A DNA stretch of 64,000 nucleotides from Spirochaetota bacterium (GTDB lineage Bacteria > Spirochaetota > Spirochaetia > SPDA01 > JAJSAL01): the NCBI GenBank assembly GCA_024274705.1, contig JAJSAL010000108.1, positions 1 through 64,000 on the forward strand, given 5' to 3'. Shown here one piece after another: positions 1 to 10,060 of the stretch; the first letter of the stretch is position 1, and every line of letters starts with the position of its first letter. Below the pieces are notes generated by a model. That model saw only the letters and a list, made by a program, of their open reading frames with translations, had not been told where the DNA came from and made no database searches. Position numbers and translations under genes: made by a program.

Positions 1-1
1 C

Positions 2-601
2 CCCGCTATGGAGGAAAGTGAAGAGAATACGGGTGAGCTCCATACCACGTATTGCGCGGACCCCGCATTCAGCTCTATGAAGAACCTGGAGTTTCTCGAT
101 AAGGTCGGAGCGGACGTTTTAATGCCCGACAGACGGATGGAAGTTGAACGAAGCGGTCAAACGAAGAAAGGTAGATATGATCGGTCTCGCTTTACCTACA
201 ACCCTAGCGAAGATACCTACCAATGTCCCGCCGGTAGGCTGCTTCATTATATACGAGAAGTCCGGATGAATGGTCGAAGGTACGCGCTTTACGAGAACCC
301 CAAAGTCTGCGAGATTTGTAAGCACCGGGAGGAGTGCACGAAGGGAAAAAACCGAAAGATTCTTCGAGATTCCAGGGAGGATCTGAGAGAGAACATGAGG
401 AACATGTTCAAAAAGAAAAAGAATAAAACGAGGTACAAAAAAAGAGCACACGCGGCGGAGTCTCCATATGGCCACATTAAACAAAATCTGAAGTTTAGAA
501 ACACGTACAGAAGAGGAATAGAAAAGATCAGAATGGAGTTTTCGCTTCTTGGGATCCTCCATAACGGATTGAAGCTGAGGTACCGTAGAGGAGCAGGTTG
601 A
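2..601 (+). CDS. IS1182-type transposase, C-terminal part, cut by the window edge
   Basis: The reading frame is open to the left edge, so the N-terminal half of the transposase lies outside the window. What remains has the usual end of IS1182-type (DDE_Tnp_1_6) transposases: a Cys-rich segment (CPAGRLL, then CEICKHREECTKG), a basic stretch, and the conserved block ESPYGHIKQNLKFRNTYRRG followed by EFSLLGILHN. The Glu in ESPYGH is the likely third acidic residue of the DDE triad. These proteins move an insertion sequence by cut-and-paste. No frameshift is seen in this part, so the element may be intact beyond the window. It lies just upstream of a decayed defence locus. The family call is firm in kind, less so in exact IS group. 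Confidence 0.8.
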   Translation, partial: PAMEESEENTGELHTTYCADPAFSSMKNLEFLDKVGADVLMPDRRMEVERSGQTKKGRYDRSRFTYNPSEDTYQCPAGRLLHYIREVRMNGRRYALYENPKVCEICKHREECTKGKNRKILRDSREDLRENMRNMFKKKKNKTRYKKRAHAAESPYGHIKQNLKFRNTYRRGIEKIRMEFSLLGILHNGLKLRYRRGAG

Positions 602-1011
602 TCGAACAGATACAAACAATGGAGAATCGAATCGGCGAATGTTATAAATCGCCACAGCGCCTTTGTAAAGCGAGGAACTGATCAGGAATTGCCGTTTTGG
701 AGCCCCACTACATTCTATCTTGCGAAAAATCGACAGCCTGACTTATGTTTGCTGCTGGAATTGCATTTGATAGTATTCTTACTTATGGAATGTTTGTCTG
801 GATGTTAAAAAAACGGAAGTTGAGCATTATTAATGAACTCATATAATAAAAGAAGTAATACGAGTATACTTACTGGGCTCCTGAATCGGGTGATCCAGAC
901 ATTAGCAACGCGGAATACTTGTTGCAGCAACCTGTATGGGTATAGGTTCATGGCTGCCCCCAACGCAGGGTTTCATGACCAGAAGAAAATCCTGGAATAA
1001 AGAAGGATCAC
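602..1011. other. Intergenic stretch after the transposase
   Basis: This 410-nt stretch separates the transposase from the methyltransferase pseudogene. It should hold the right end of the insertion sequence, but I could not define its inverted repeat without the left end. It contains one small hydrophobic reading frame (listed separately) and otherwise nothing I recognise. Confidence 0.5.
745..846 (+). CDS. Possible 33-residue hydrophobic peptide
   Basis: A short frame starting at ATG 745 encodes a hydrophobic stretch (MFAAGIAFDSILTYGMFVWM) followed by a basic tail (LKKRKLSIINELI), the layout of a small single-pass membrane peptide. There is no clear ribosome binding site and no recognisable family. 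It may be chance, or the remnant of a gene destroyed by the nearby insertion sequence. Confidence 0.15.
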   Translation: MFAAGIAFDSILTYGMFVWMLKKRKLSIINELI

Positions 1012-3904
1012 ATGCCAAGAAACAGCAAGAAACTCATAGAAGTAGCCCTCCCGCTTAATGCGATCAACGCGGCATCATCGAGAGAGAAATCGATCCGCCA
1101 CGGTCATCCCAGCACCCTCCATCTCTGGTGGGCAAGACGCCCTCTGGCGGCAGCCAGGGCGGTGATCTTCGCCCAGATGGTGGATGATCCGTCTGGTTAC
1201 CCCGACCTGTTTCCTACAGAGAAGGCCCGGGAGAAGGAGCGTCAGCGGCTCTTCCGCATTATCGAGGAGCTGGTACTCTGGGAAAACACGACTAATGAAG
1301 AGGTGCTCGAACAGGCCCGGACCGAGATATGGCGGAGCTGGCGGAGGGCGTGCGCGGAGAACGCGGATCATCCCGGGGCCGAAGAACTTTTTAACCGGAA
1401 CAAACTGCCTGCCTTCCACGACCCTTTCGCGGGCGGGGCGCTCTCCCGCTGGAAGCCCAGCGGCTGGGCCTGGGAAGCTATGCCAGCGACCTGAACCCGG
1501 TGGCTGTACTCATCAACAAGGCGATGATCGAGATACCGCCTAAGTTTGCGGGCAAGCCTCCTGTGAATCCGGAGTGCTGGAAGAATGAAGAACTGATAGG
1601 CCGTCAATGGCAGGGCGCCCGGGGCCTTGCCGGGGATGTACGTTACTACGGGAAATGGATGCGGGATGAGGCGGAGAAACGGATCGGACACCTCTACCCC
1701 AGGATCAATATAACAGACGAGATGGCGGCAGAGCGGCCGGATTTGAAACCGTCTGTAGGCCGGAGCCTTACCGTCATTGCCTGGCTCTGGGCCCGAACGG
1801 TGAAGAGCCCGAACCCGGCGTTTGCGGATGTGGATGTTCCCCTGGTCTCAACCTTCATGCTTTCAACCAAGGCCGGCAAGGAAGCCTATATAGAGCCGGT
1901 GATCGGGAACGGGGGGTACCGTTTTACGGTGAAGGTGGGGAAGCCGGAGGATGTGGATGCAGCGAAGAGGGGGACAAAAACAGGTGGCAGCGGCAGTAGT
2001 TTCTTTTGCCTCATGTCCGGGACTCCAATGCCCTTTGAATACCTTCGATCCGAGGCGAAGCTTGGTCGAATGCAATCACGACTGATGGCAATAGTGACCG
2101 AAGGTGACCGAGGGCGGGTATACTTACAATCCACAGACGAAATGGAAAGAATCGCACATGGCGCTACCCCCCTTAATCTTCCTGAAACGGAACTGCCGGA
2201 GAAAGCTCTCGGTTTTCGGGTTCAGGAATATGGTATGACTCGCTGGCGGGATATCTTCACTCCCCGGCAGCTCGTAGCGCTGACCACCTTTTCCGACCTG
2301 GTGCAGGAGGCGCGGGAACGGGTGAGGCGAGATGCACTTACGGCGGGAATGGCCGATGACGGCAACGGAATCGACACCAGGGGAACGGGAGCTGCGGCGT
2401 ATGCCGATGCCGTGGCGGTGTATTTGGGGTTGGGAGTTGATAAAATTGCTGATCGAGGTTCCACTATATGTAGTTGGGATTCGACGCGTGACAGTCTAAG
2501 AAACACATTCGGTCGCCAAGCAATTCCGATGGTATGGGATTTTGCTGAGGCGAATTTTCTTTCAACTACAACAGGCAGCTACAATAATGCGATTGAGCAA
2601 TTATCACATGTCGTACAGCAATACCTAAATACCTAACCGCGAAAGCATACGGTTCATCACTGCAGGCAGATGCATCGAATCGACCTTTTACAGATACAAA
2701 AATCGTGTCCACCGATCCCCCCCCTTACTATGACAACATTGGCTATGCAGACCTCTCTGATTTCTTCTACGTCTGGCTCCGCCGTTCTCTGAAGACCATC
2801 TTTCCCAATCTTTTTGCCACCCTCGCGGTACCGAAAGCAGAGGAGTTAGTGGCAACGCCCTACCGCCACGGCAGCAAACAAAAGGCGGAGGCTTTCTTCC
2901 TCGACGGCATGACCCGGGCCATGCACGGCTTAGCCGAACAGGCACATCCGGGGTTTCCCGTCACTATCTACTACGCCTTCAAACAGTCGGAGACCGAAAG
3001 CGGTGCCGGAACGGTTAGTACAGGGTGGGAAACCTTCCTGGACGTTGTAATTAAGGCCGGCTTTTCTGTCAGCGGCACCTGGCCTATGCGAACGGAGTTG
3101 GGAAACCGGATGATAGGTTCCGGCACCAACGCCCTGGCCTCCAGTATTATCCTCGTCTGCCGCAGGAGAGAAGCCGATGCGGATATTGCCACCCGCCGGG
3201 ATTTCATTACCGCCCTCAAGGCGGAACTTCCAGGGGCTTTGCAGCAGATGCAGAAGGGCAACATAGCCCCGGTAGACCTGGCCCAGGCGGCAATCGGCCC
3301 CGGTATGGCTGTCTATACAAGGTATGAAAAGGTGCTCGATGCCGAGGGGAACCACCTCCCGGTGCGGGAGGCGCTGTCCCTCATCAACCAGACCCTCGAT
3401 GAGACCCTGGCTGAACAGGAAGGTGACTTCGATCCTGATACCCGGTGGGCCCTGGCCTGGTTCGAACAATCAGGCTTTGAAGAAGGGGAGTACGGGGTTG
3501 CGGAGATATTGTCAAAAGCCAAGGACACCAGCGTGGCGGGCATGGTTGAAGCGGGAATCCTCACCTCCGGCCGGGGTAAGGTGCGGCTCTTTAAGCCCGG
3601 TGAGCTGCCGGAAGAGTGGGATTCCACCGCGGACCCGCGTCTCACGGTATGGGAGATGGTCCATCATCTTATCCGGGTGCTTGAAGCAGGCGGTGAGGGG
3701 GCTGCGGCAAAGCTGGCAGCGAAACTCGGGAGCAAGGCAGAGACGGCACGGGAACTCTGCTACCGTCTCTACACCATCTGCGAACGGAAGAAACGGGCGC
3801 CTGAGGCCCTTTCCTACAACACCCTTGTCCAAAGCTGGCCGGAAATTATGCGTTTGGCGAGGAGTCCGGATAAGCCGGAACCGGTGGGAGGGGAACTCTT
3901 TTAA
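1012..3904 (+). pseudogene. DUF1156 DNA adenine methyltransferase (defence-associated), frameshifted twice
   Basis: The conceptual product of about 960 residues is full length for DUF1156 proteins, which are adenine-specific DNA methyltransferases found in phage-defence islands. The N-terminus carries the typical [23 protein letters not shown]-binding motif I reads [17 protein letters not shown] and is followed by [14 protein letters not shown], but one base is missing near 1434-1440 (a GGCGGGGCG tract), so the frame breaks there. A second one-base loss near 2605-2635 breaks the link between HVVQQ and YLTAKAYGSS. The catalytic motif IV lies at 2705-2737 as STDPPPYYDNI, with one more Pro than the usual DPPYYDN. 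The C-terminal third is open to 3904. The natural partner is the DUF499 ATPase at 5263-8788. Both breaks are single-base, so a sequencing error cannot be excluded, but the partner gene is broken too. Confidence 0.8.
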
Positions 3905-3946
3905 GAGCTGACAGGTTAAAAATCCGGCGTGCCGTGTATCCTAACG

Positions 3947-5092
3947 TTACCCGGCTGGTTTCCCGGGCAAACAGAAGGAGAGCCAGTTTTCCTGGTTGAT
4001 CACTTCGAACCCCGCGTCAGGGTAGGCCCGCCGCCAGGCACCAGGCGCTCTGACCGCCTTTTTCTTCCACTTGAATTCAAAGCCGGAAAGCCGCCCTCCC
4101 TCCTCTTCCACGAGATCGATTTCCTGCTGATCGTAGGTGCGCCAGAAGAAACTCCGGGCATGTCCATTAGCGGCGCTGTTTCGCTTGCGCCGTTCCGACA
4201 GCATGAAATTTTCCCAGAGCATTCCAACGTCTCCACGGATTGTTACCGGGTTGAAGTCGTTAATGACCGCGTTTCTAACACCGTTGTCAACGAAAAAAAA
4301 CCGTGATGATTTTGTTATCTCTTTGCGTAGATTCCGGGAAAACCCCCCGAGCCTGATGATTACGAAACTTTTCTCGAGAAGATCCAGATACCGTTCAACT
4401 GTCTGCTGAGCAAGACCGATACCGCCTGCGAGCTCAGAAATACTTACATCCTTTCCGACCTGATGGGCCAGCAATTGCAGCATCCCGATCAGCTTGTCGG
4501 ATTTTCTCAAGTTTTCCAGTTGCAGAACATCCCTGAACAGGTAGGAGTCGACAAGCGTTGCAAGGTAGTCACGGCGCTCCTCATGGCTGCCTGCCGTGAG
4601 CGTTTCGGGGTAGGTTCCAAAAACAAGGTAATCCTCGAGCAGGCCGCTTACGTTAAGCAGTCCGTATTCGTGTATCAATTCAAGAACGGCAATGGGGTAG
4701 AGTGTCAACACGTGATGCCTGCCGGTAAGCGGGTCGCCTAAGGAGTTGGAAAGGTCGAATGATGAAGAACCGGTAACAAGAACGGCTATGTCCGGCAGGT
4801 GATCTGCGATGAGTTTGAGAGCGAATCCAATCTCCCTGACCCGCTGGGCCTCATCGATCACAAGAAGGTCGTATCCCTTAAAAGCCTGTTTGAACCTGCC
4901 CAGGTTCTGAGACTCGAGAAACGACCGGAGTACCACGTCATCGCCGGTACCGGAGAAGGCACGTCCGGAGCTGCTTGCGAGATAGGCATCGACCAAAGTG
5001 GTTTTACCGGCACGCCTTGGGCCGTAAACAACGAGGACTTTCCCGGGTTTTAGCCGGTTGCAGATAGTATCCAAGTGATAACGCCAAATCAT
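3947..5092 (-). CDS. AAA ATPase of the DUF4143 group
   Basis: This intact 381-residue protein has a P-loop GPRRAGKT at residues 24-31, a Walker B motif LLVIDEAQ at 76-83 and a sensor-like VTGSSSFDLS. It ends in the DUF4143 region, which resembles a nuclease fold (motif EIDLVEEEGGRLSGFEFKWKK is cut here to EIDLVEE and FEFKWKK). Family members are common and variable accessory ATPases, often in mobile or defence regions; their biochemical role is mostly unknown. It lies between the two halves of the defence locus and points the opposite way, so it is likely a separate insertion. It is undamaged while both flanking genes are broken. The AT-rich 5093-5262 region should hold its promoter. Confidence 0.8.
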   Translation of the reverse strand: MIWRYHLDTICNRLKPGKVLVVYGPRRAGKTTLVDAYLASSSGRAFSGTGDDVVLRSFLESQNLGRFKQAFKGYDLLVIDEAQRVREIGFALKLIADHLPDIAVLVTGSSSFDLSNSLGDPLTGRHHVLTLYPIAVLELIHEYGLLNVSGLLEDYLVFGTYPETLTAGSHEERRDYLATLVDSYLFRDVLQLENLRKSDKLIGMLQLLAHQVGKDVSISELAGGIGLAQQTVERYLDLLEKSFVIIRLGGFSRNLRKEITKSSRFFFVDNGVRNAVINDFNPVTIRGDVGMLWENFMLSERRKRNSAANGHARSFFWRTYDQQEIDLVEEEGGRLSGFEFKWKKKAVRAPGAWRRAYPDAGFEVINQENWLSFCLPGKPAG

Positions 5093-5108
5093 GTAATAAA
5101 ATTAATGT

Positions 5109-5120
5109 ATTAACGTTAAT
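5109..5120. promoter_or_regulatory. Palindrome ATTAACGTTAAT between divergent genes
   Basis: A perfect 12-bp palindrome lies 17 nt upstream of the ATPase start, in the AT-rich gap between the divergent ATPase and DUF499 genes. Its place fits an operator for the ATPase gene, but no regulator is identified and short palindromes occur by chance. Confidence 0.3.
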
Positions 5121-5262
5121 TTGTCAATTATATTTTAACTGAAGGGTTGGTATAGGGATGTTATCCTTTCAGTAAGGAGAAATTCCTATCATACTCTCCT
5201 TGTGAGAAGGATAAACATCGGCTGTGACCTTGAAACCGACAAAAATGTAAGGAGTGTATCTA

Positions 5263-8200
5263 ATGGCAATTACCAACCACGAACGGGTCGGCAATTCCAT
5301 GGATCTCTTAAAAGAGGGGCTTGCCCCGTACGTTGACCGTGAGTTTTTTCACACCTTCGGCAACGATTCGTTGCCGGAAGCACTGCGGTACCAAGGTGAC
5401 GACCGCCTTCTTACAGGAAAGAAAATTACCGAGTGGGATGCCACGGCGCTTCTCAAACTCATGTGGCATTCGTGGAACGATGTTTTTCGAAACACCCTGG
5501 GCCATGCCGAACGGAGCATCGTCTCGGAGCTCCGGGACATCCGGAACCGGTGGGCCCACCAGCAGACCTTTTCGAGTGACGACACCTACCGGGCCCTCGA
5601 TTCGGTGGAACGGCTCCTTACCGCAGGGTCGGCCCCGCAGTCAGGGGAACTCGGGAAGATGAAGATGGAACTACTCCGTCTGCGCTTCGACGAGCAGGTC
5701 CGGGGAGAGAAGCGTAAGAACGCAGGCACCGCCGTCGGGAGCGAGGCGGCAAGTGCGTTAACCCCCTGGCGCGAAGTGGTAACTTCTCACCAGGACGTGG
5801 CGTCCGGGCGATACCAGCAGGCTGAGTTCGCCGCCGACCTGTGGCAGGTACATCTCGGAGAGGGTACCGATGAGTACCGGGACCCCGTGGAGTTCTTCCG
5901 CCGTACCTACTTAACCGAGAGCCTTAAGGGAATGCTTAAAGGTGCGATCCGCCGCCTCTCCGGAAGGGGGGGGATCCTGTTGTGCAGCTCCAGACCAACT
6001 TCGGAGAGGGGAAAACCCACTCGATGCTTGCCCTCTATTACCTTTTTTAAGGTATTAATCCTCAGGAACTTCCCGGCATAGACGCGGTCATGCAGGAGGC
6101 GGAAGCAGACAAGCTTCCCGGTGCCCGGCGGGTCGTACTTGTGAGTAATAATATCTCTCCTGGAAACCCGGTTACCAAACCCGGGGGCATAGTAGTCCGT
6201 ACCCTCTGGGGTGAGCTTGCCTGGCAGCTTGGGTATGCAAAGGGCGGGGAAAGTGAGGCGAAAAAGGCCTTCCGGCGTGTTGCAGCGGATGACGAGAAGG
6301 CCACCAGCCCCGGGGATGTGCTGAGGGAACTCTTCAGAGAGTACGGACCCTGCCTTATCCTCATCGACGAATGGGTGGCCTACGCCAGGCAGCTCCACGA
6401 CCAGAGCGACCTCCCTGCCGGAAGCTTCGAGACCCAGTTCACCTTCGTCCAGGTGCTCACCGAGTCGGCGAAACTCGCCGGGAACTGCCTCCTGGTCATC
6501 AGCCTTCCCGCATCCGACACTTCCGGGTCGCCCCACACCCAGGCGGATGACGTGGAAGTAGGCGGGCAGCGCGGCCCTGGACCGCCTGAGAAACGTGGTC
6601 GGCAGGGTCGAATCCTCGTGGCGCCCGGCAAGCGCGGAGGAAGGCTTCGAAATCGTCCGCCGCCGTCTCTTCGAACCGATTGCCGACCCTGTGCAGTTCA
6701 AGAAGCGGGATGTGACTGCCCGGGCTTTCTCGGATCTCTACAGAACACAATCCCAGGAGTTTCCGCCTGAGAGCCGCACCGGGGATTATGAAAAACGGAT
6801 CAAAGCGGCATACCCGATTCACCCGGAGATATTCGACCGGCTTTACACCGACTGGTCCACCCTCGTAAAGTTCCAGCGCACCCGGGGTGTCCTGAGGCTC
6901 ATGGCCGCCGTTATCCATAGCCTGTGGGAGAAAGGGGACAAGAACCCCCTTATCCTTCCCGCGAATATTTCAATCGATGATTCCCGTGTCCAGACCGAGC
7001 TGTACCACTACCTGCCGGACATCTGGGCGCCGGTTATCGAAAAGGACGTGGACGGACCGAACTCCCTCCCTCTGCAGCTGGATGGTGAGGTGCCCAACCT
7101 GGGCAAGTTTGCCGCCTGCCGGCGGGGTAGCCCGTACCATCTACATGGGGTCAGCCCCGGGGGCAGGCACCTCCCACCGGGGCATTGAGAACCGGCACGT
7201 TAATCTCGGCTGCGTAATGCCCGGGGAATCCCCGGCCATCTTCGGCGATGCCTTAAGAAGGCTGGCCGGAGCGGCAACCTACCTCTACCAGGACGGGACC
7301 CGTTACTGGTACTCCACCCGGCCGACGGTAACGAAACTTGCCGAGGACCGGGCGGAGCAGCTCGGCAGGGAGCCCGACAAGGTCATTCATGAACTCGATA
7401 AGCGTCTACGAAATGCTTTCCAAACCAGGGGAGATTTCGCGAGAATCCACATGCTGCCCCAATCGGGCCACGACGTTCCCGATGACATGGATGCCCGGCT
7501 TGTCGTTTTAGGGGTGAATCATCCCTACAGCAAGGGCGCTGATAACGCCGCTGTTGCTGCTGCCAGGGAAATCCTGGAATCCCGGGGCAGCACTCCCCGC
7601 CTGTTTCGTAACACCCTCGTTTTTACCGCCGCGGATAAAAACCGCCTTCAGGACCTCGATGAAGCGGTACGCCGCTTCCTTGCGTGGGAATCCATTGTTG
7701 CCGAAAAAGAGCAGCTCGATCTTTCTCCTCACCAGGTAAAGCAGGCCGAAACTCAAGAGGCAGCGGCTGAAAGCACTGTTACAGTCAGGCTGCCCGAAAC
7801 CTACCAGTGGCTCCTCGTTCCCGTTCAGGCGGATCCTAAAGGTGCAGTCGGGTGGCAGGCTGTTAGAGTCTCCGCCCGGGATGAGCTTGCCCCGCGAGCC
7901 GCCAAAAAACTTCGTAACGACGAGCTGCTTATTACGGGCTTTGCACCTACACGGCTTAAAATGGAACTCGACCGGGTACCCCTCTGGCGTGGAGACAACG
8001 TTTCCCTAAGACAACTCGTCGAAGATTTCGCAAAATACCTCTATCTGCCCCGTCTCAGCAGCCCATCGGTGCTGATCAATGCCGTGCAGGAGGGAGTCGC
8101 CCTCCTTACCTGGGAGCAGGATTCCTTCGCTTATGCAGACAGTTACGACGAAACGGCAAAGCGGCACCGTGGTTTGCGGGCGGGGCAGCGGGTGGATTTC

Positions 8201-8788
8201 ACCGGTTGGGATACTTCCGGGTTTATTGTTAAAACCGACACAGCGAGAGAGCAGTTCGACCGGGAGGTAAAACCTGAGTGGTAGGAGATACAACCAGAGC
8301 GTCCCTGCCTGGCTCAGGATAGTGAGATTACTTTTTCTTCCTTCGGTATAAATGCAGACTGCCGTTCTGCCGGGTTGTCAAAGGTGAATTGGTCCGCAAC
8401 CGGCGGGGATATCACAAGCGGCGGCCTGTTTCATGCGGGTACCGAAGAGGGAGAGTTCCAGGTAGAGGCCGGGTTCCAGGGTTTGAAAGCGCACACCTCC
8501 ATCACAATATCCAAGGACACTCCTCCACCGAAACCACCGGAGGCGGACAGGAAACCACGGCGGTTCCACGGCACAGTGGCCCTCGATCCTTCACGTACGG
8601 GTCGTGACGCCGGCAGAATCGGCGAAGAAATCATCTCTCATCTGGCCGGGATTGTCGATGCGACCGTAAAGGTAACTCTCGAGATCGATGCCGAGGTCCC
8701 TTCCGGGGTTCCGGACCACGTGGTGAGGACGGTAACGGAAAACAGCAGAACCCTGAAGTTTTCAAGTCACGGGTTTGAGGAGGAGTAG
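5263..8788 (+). pseudogene. DUF499 ATPase with N-terminal Swt1-type HEPN domain, multiply broken
   Basis: I chose ATG 5263 (MAITNHERVG) because AAGGAG lies 8 nt upstream. The first ~130 residues look like a Swt1-type HEPN domain, with the R-x(n)-H motif in RDIRNRWAHQ. Next comes the DUF499 P-loop region, [18 protein letters not shown], where many relatives have GGGKTHS. The C-terminus (FHGTVALDPSRTGRDAGRI to FSSHGFEEE) is typical of the family. The gene is broken by a lost G in a G8 run near 5970, an in-frame TAA at 6048-6050, a shift near 6570-6580, an extra G near 7120 and an in-frame TAG at 8282-8284. After the TAG the same frame continues with an Ig-like segment. DUF499 ATPases pair with DUF1156 methyltransferases and are BREX-related. 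A functional protein is not expected from this sequence. Confidence 0.8.
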
Positions 8789-8885
8789 GGACGAACAGGA
8801 TTCGAATCGGAACGAAATAGAATGAAAGCAGTACATCAAGGGCGAATTACATCCGTATCTCTGTTAGTACCGCCATCCTTTTAGG

Positions 8886-8934
8886 TTGACATCGCCTGTT
8901 GTAAAGCCCTACTATTATACTAAAAGGTTTTATA
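8886..8934 (+). promoter_or_regulatory. Promoter and operator of the LacI-type regulator gene
   Basis: TTGACA at 8886-8891 and TACTAT at 8910-8915 are 18 nt apart and make a good sigma-70-type promoter. ACTAAAAGGTTTTAT at 8919-8933 matches the palindrome found twice downstream with one base lost from the right arm, and it sits at the expected transcription start. Repression here would give autoregulation of the regulator gene that begins at 8939. Confidence 0.7.
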
Positions 8935-8938
8935 GAAC

Positions 8939-9958
8939 ATGCGTAAAAATCTTACGATAAAAGATATCGCAGACTTGGCAAATGTTTCGCCCTCCGCCGT
9001 TTCCATTGCCTTAAACGACCGGAAAGGGATAAGTGATGAGACCAGGACAAGGATATTGTCCATCATTGACCGGGTGGGATATATCCCGAACCAGCAGGCC
9101 CGCAGGCTCCTTCTCAAATACACCAATAACATCGGAATCCTGTATGAAAAGGAGAAATCACCCCTGACGCACTGGTTCCTCTTCGAGATTATCAGTCCCG
9201 CTGTCACCAGGTGCGAAGAGCTGGGGTATAATTTTCTCTTTTCCAGCATCCAGAATACGGAGCAATTCAACATACCGGACATCGTGAAAAACAGGGACGT
9301 AGACGGACTCATCATCTTAGGCGAACTGAAGACCAGCATCATCACGGAACTGCTGCGGTACGGTTTTCCGGTGGTGCTTGTAGACGAGCACATGCGTACG
9401 AAAGATGCGTATGCAGTAGAGGCAGACTATGAGCAGGGTGCGGAACTGGCTGTTTCATACCTGATAGGCCGGGGGCACACACGGATTGCCTACATCGGAG
9501 AAAACAACACCGGGAAATACGGGAAACAGACCCTGTCCGGATATCGTAAAGCCCTGGAAAAGCATCATCTGGATACACCGATGTCCCTGGTGCGGCTTGA
9601 AGCACGGGATGCGAAAGAGGAGACCGCCTACGCATGCATGGAGCAGATCCTGTCATCATCTCCCCTTCCCACAGCCGTATTCTGTGCAGCGGATATCTAT
9701 TCCATAGGCGCAATGCGGGTTGTAAAGAAAAGGGGCCTGAAAGTTCCTGACGATATCTCCGTGGCGGGTATGGATAATATCATTCTGGGCAGTTATGTAG
9801 AACCGGCGCTCACTACGGTGAAGTACCATAAAGAACAGATGGGGAACGCGGCCATCGAAACCCTGGTAAACATCATAAAAGGTGTATACGATGGTCCGAA
9901 AAAACTCATCTTCCACGGGGAACTCGTGGAGAGAAACAGCGTAAAATCCTTACGGTAG
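8939..9958 (+). CDS. LacI-family transcriptional regulator
   Basis: The 339-residue protein has the LacI helix-turn-helix at residues 6-25 (TIKDIADLANVSPSAVSIAL), a hinge around 45-60 and a periplasmic-binding-protein-like effector domain with the typical stretches GRGHTRIAYIG and VPDDISVAGMDN. It most likely represses the genes that follow until an inducer, probably the imported compound or a breakdown product, binds. The same palindromic site ACTAAAAGGTTTTAGT overlaps its own promoter, the promoter at 9971 and the promoter at 18982, which ties the regulator to the enzymes at 10.0-18.9 kb and the importer at 19.1-22.3 kb. LacI operators usually have a central CG; this one has GG. The ligand cannot be told from sequence. 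Confidence 0.92.
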   Translation: MRKNLTIKDIADLANVSPSAVSIALNDRKGISDETRTRILSIIDRVGYIPNQQARRLLLKYTNNIGILYEKEKSPLTHWFLFEIISPAVTRCEELGYNFLFSSIQNTEQFNIPDIVKNRDVDGLIILGELKTSIITELLRYGFPVVLVDEHMRTKDAYAVEADYEQGAELAVSYLIGRGHTRIAYIGENNTGKYGKQTLSGYRKALEKHHLDTPMSLVRLEARDAKEETAYACMEQILSSSPLPTAVFCAADIYSIGAMRVVKKRGLKVPDDISVAGMDNIILGSYVEPALTTVKYHKEQMGNAAIETLVNIIKGVYDGPKKLIFHGELVERNSVKSLR

Positions 9959-9970
9959 ATATAAATAGTA

Positions 9971-10019
9971 TTGACAATGGGGGTTTCCTGTCGTATGATA
10001 ACTAAAAGGTTTTAGTTAT
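9971..10019 (+). promoter_or_regulatory. Promoter and perfect operator of the catabolic gene run
   Basis: TTGACA at 9971-9976 and TATGAT at 9994-9999 are 17 nt apart, a near-consensus sigma-70-type promoter. Over the start site lies the best copy of the palindrome: ten-base arms ATAACTAAAA and TTTTAGTTAT around a central GG, at 9998-10019. Strong repression by the LacI-type regulator at 8939 is the simplest reading. Confidence 0.8.
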
Positions 10020-10060
10020 CCATAAGATAAGCAAAATGCATGGCAGAACGGGAGTGGACA

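Noticed and set aside
1012-8788. Programmed frameshifting as the cause of the frame breaks
   Set aside because: The shifts go in both directions at several places with no slippery heptamer plus structure, and in-frame stops are also present.
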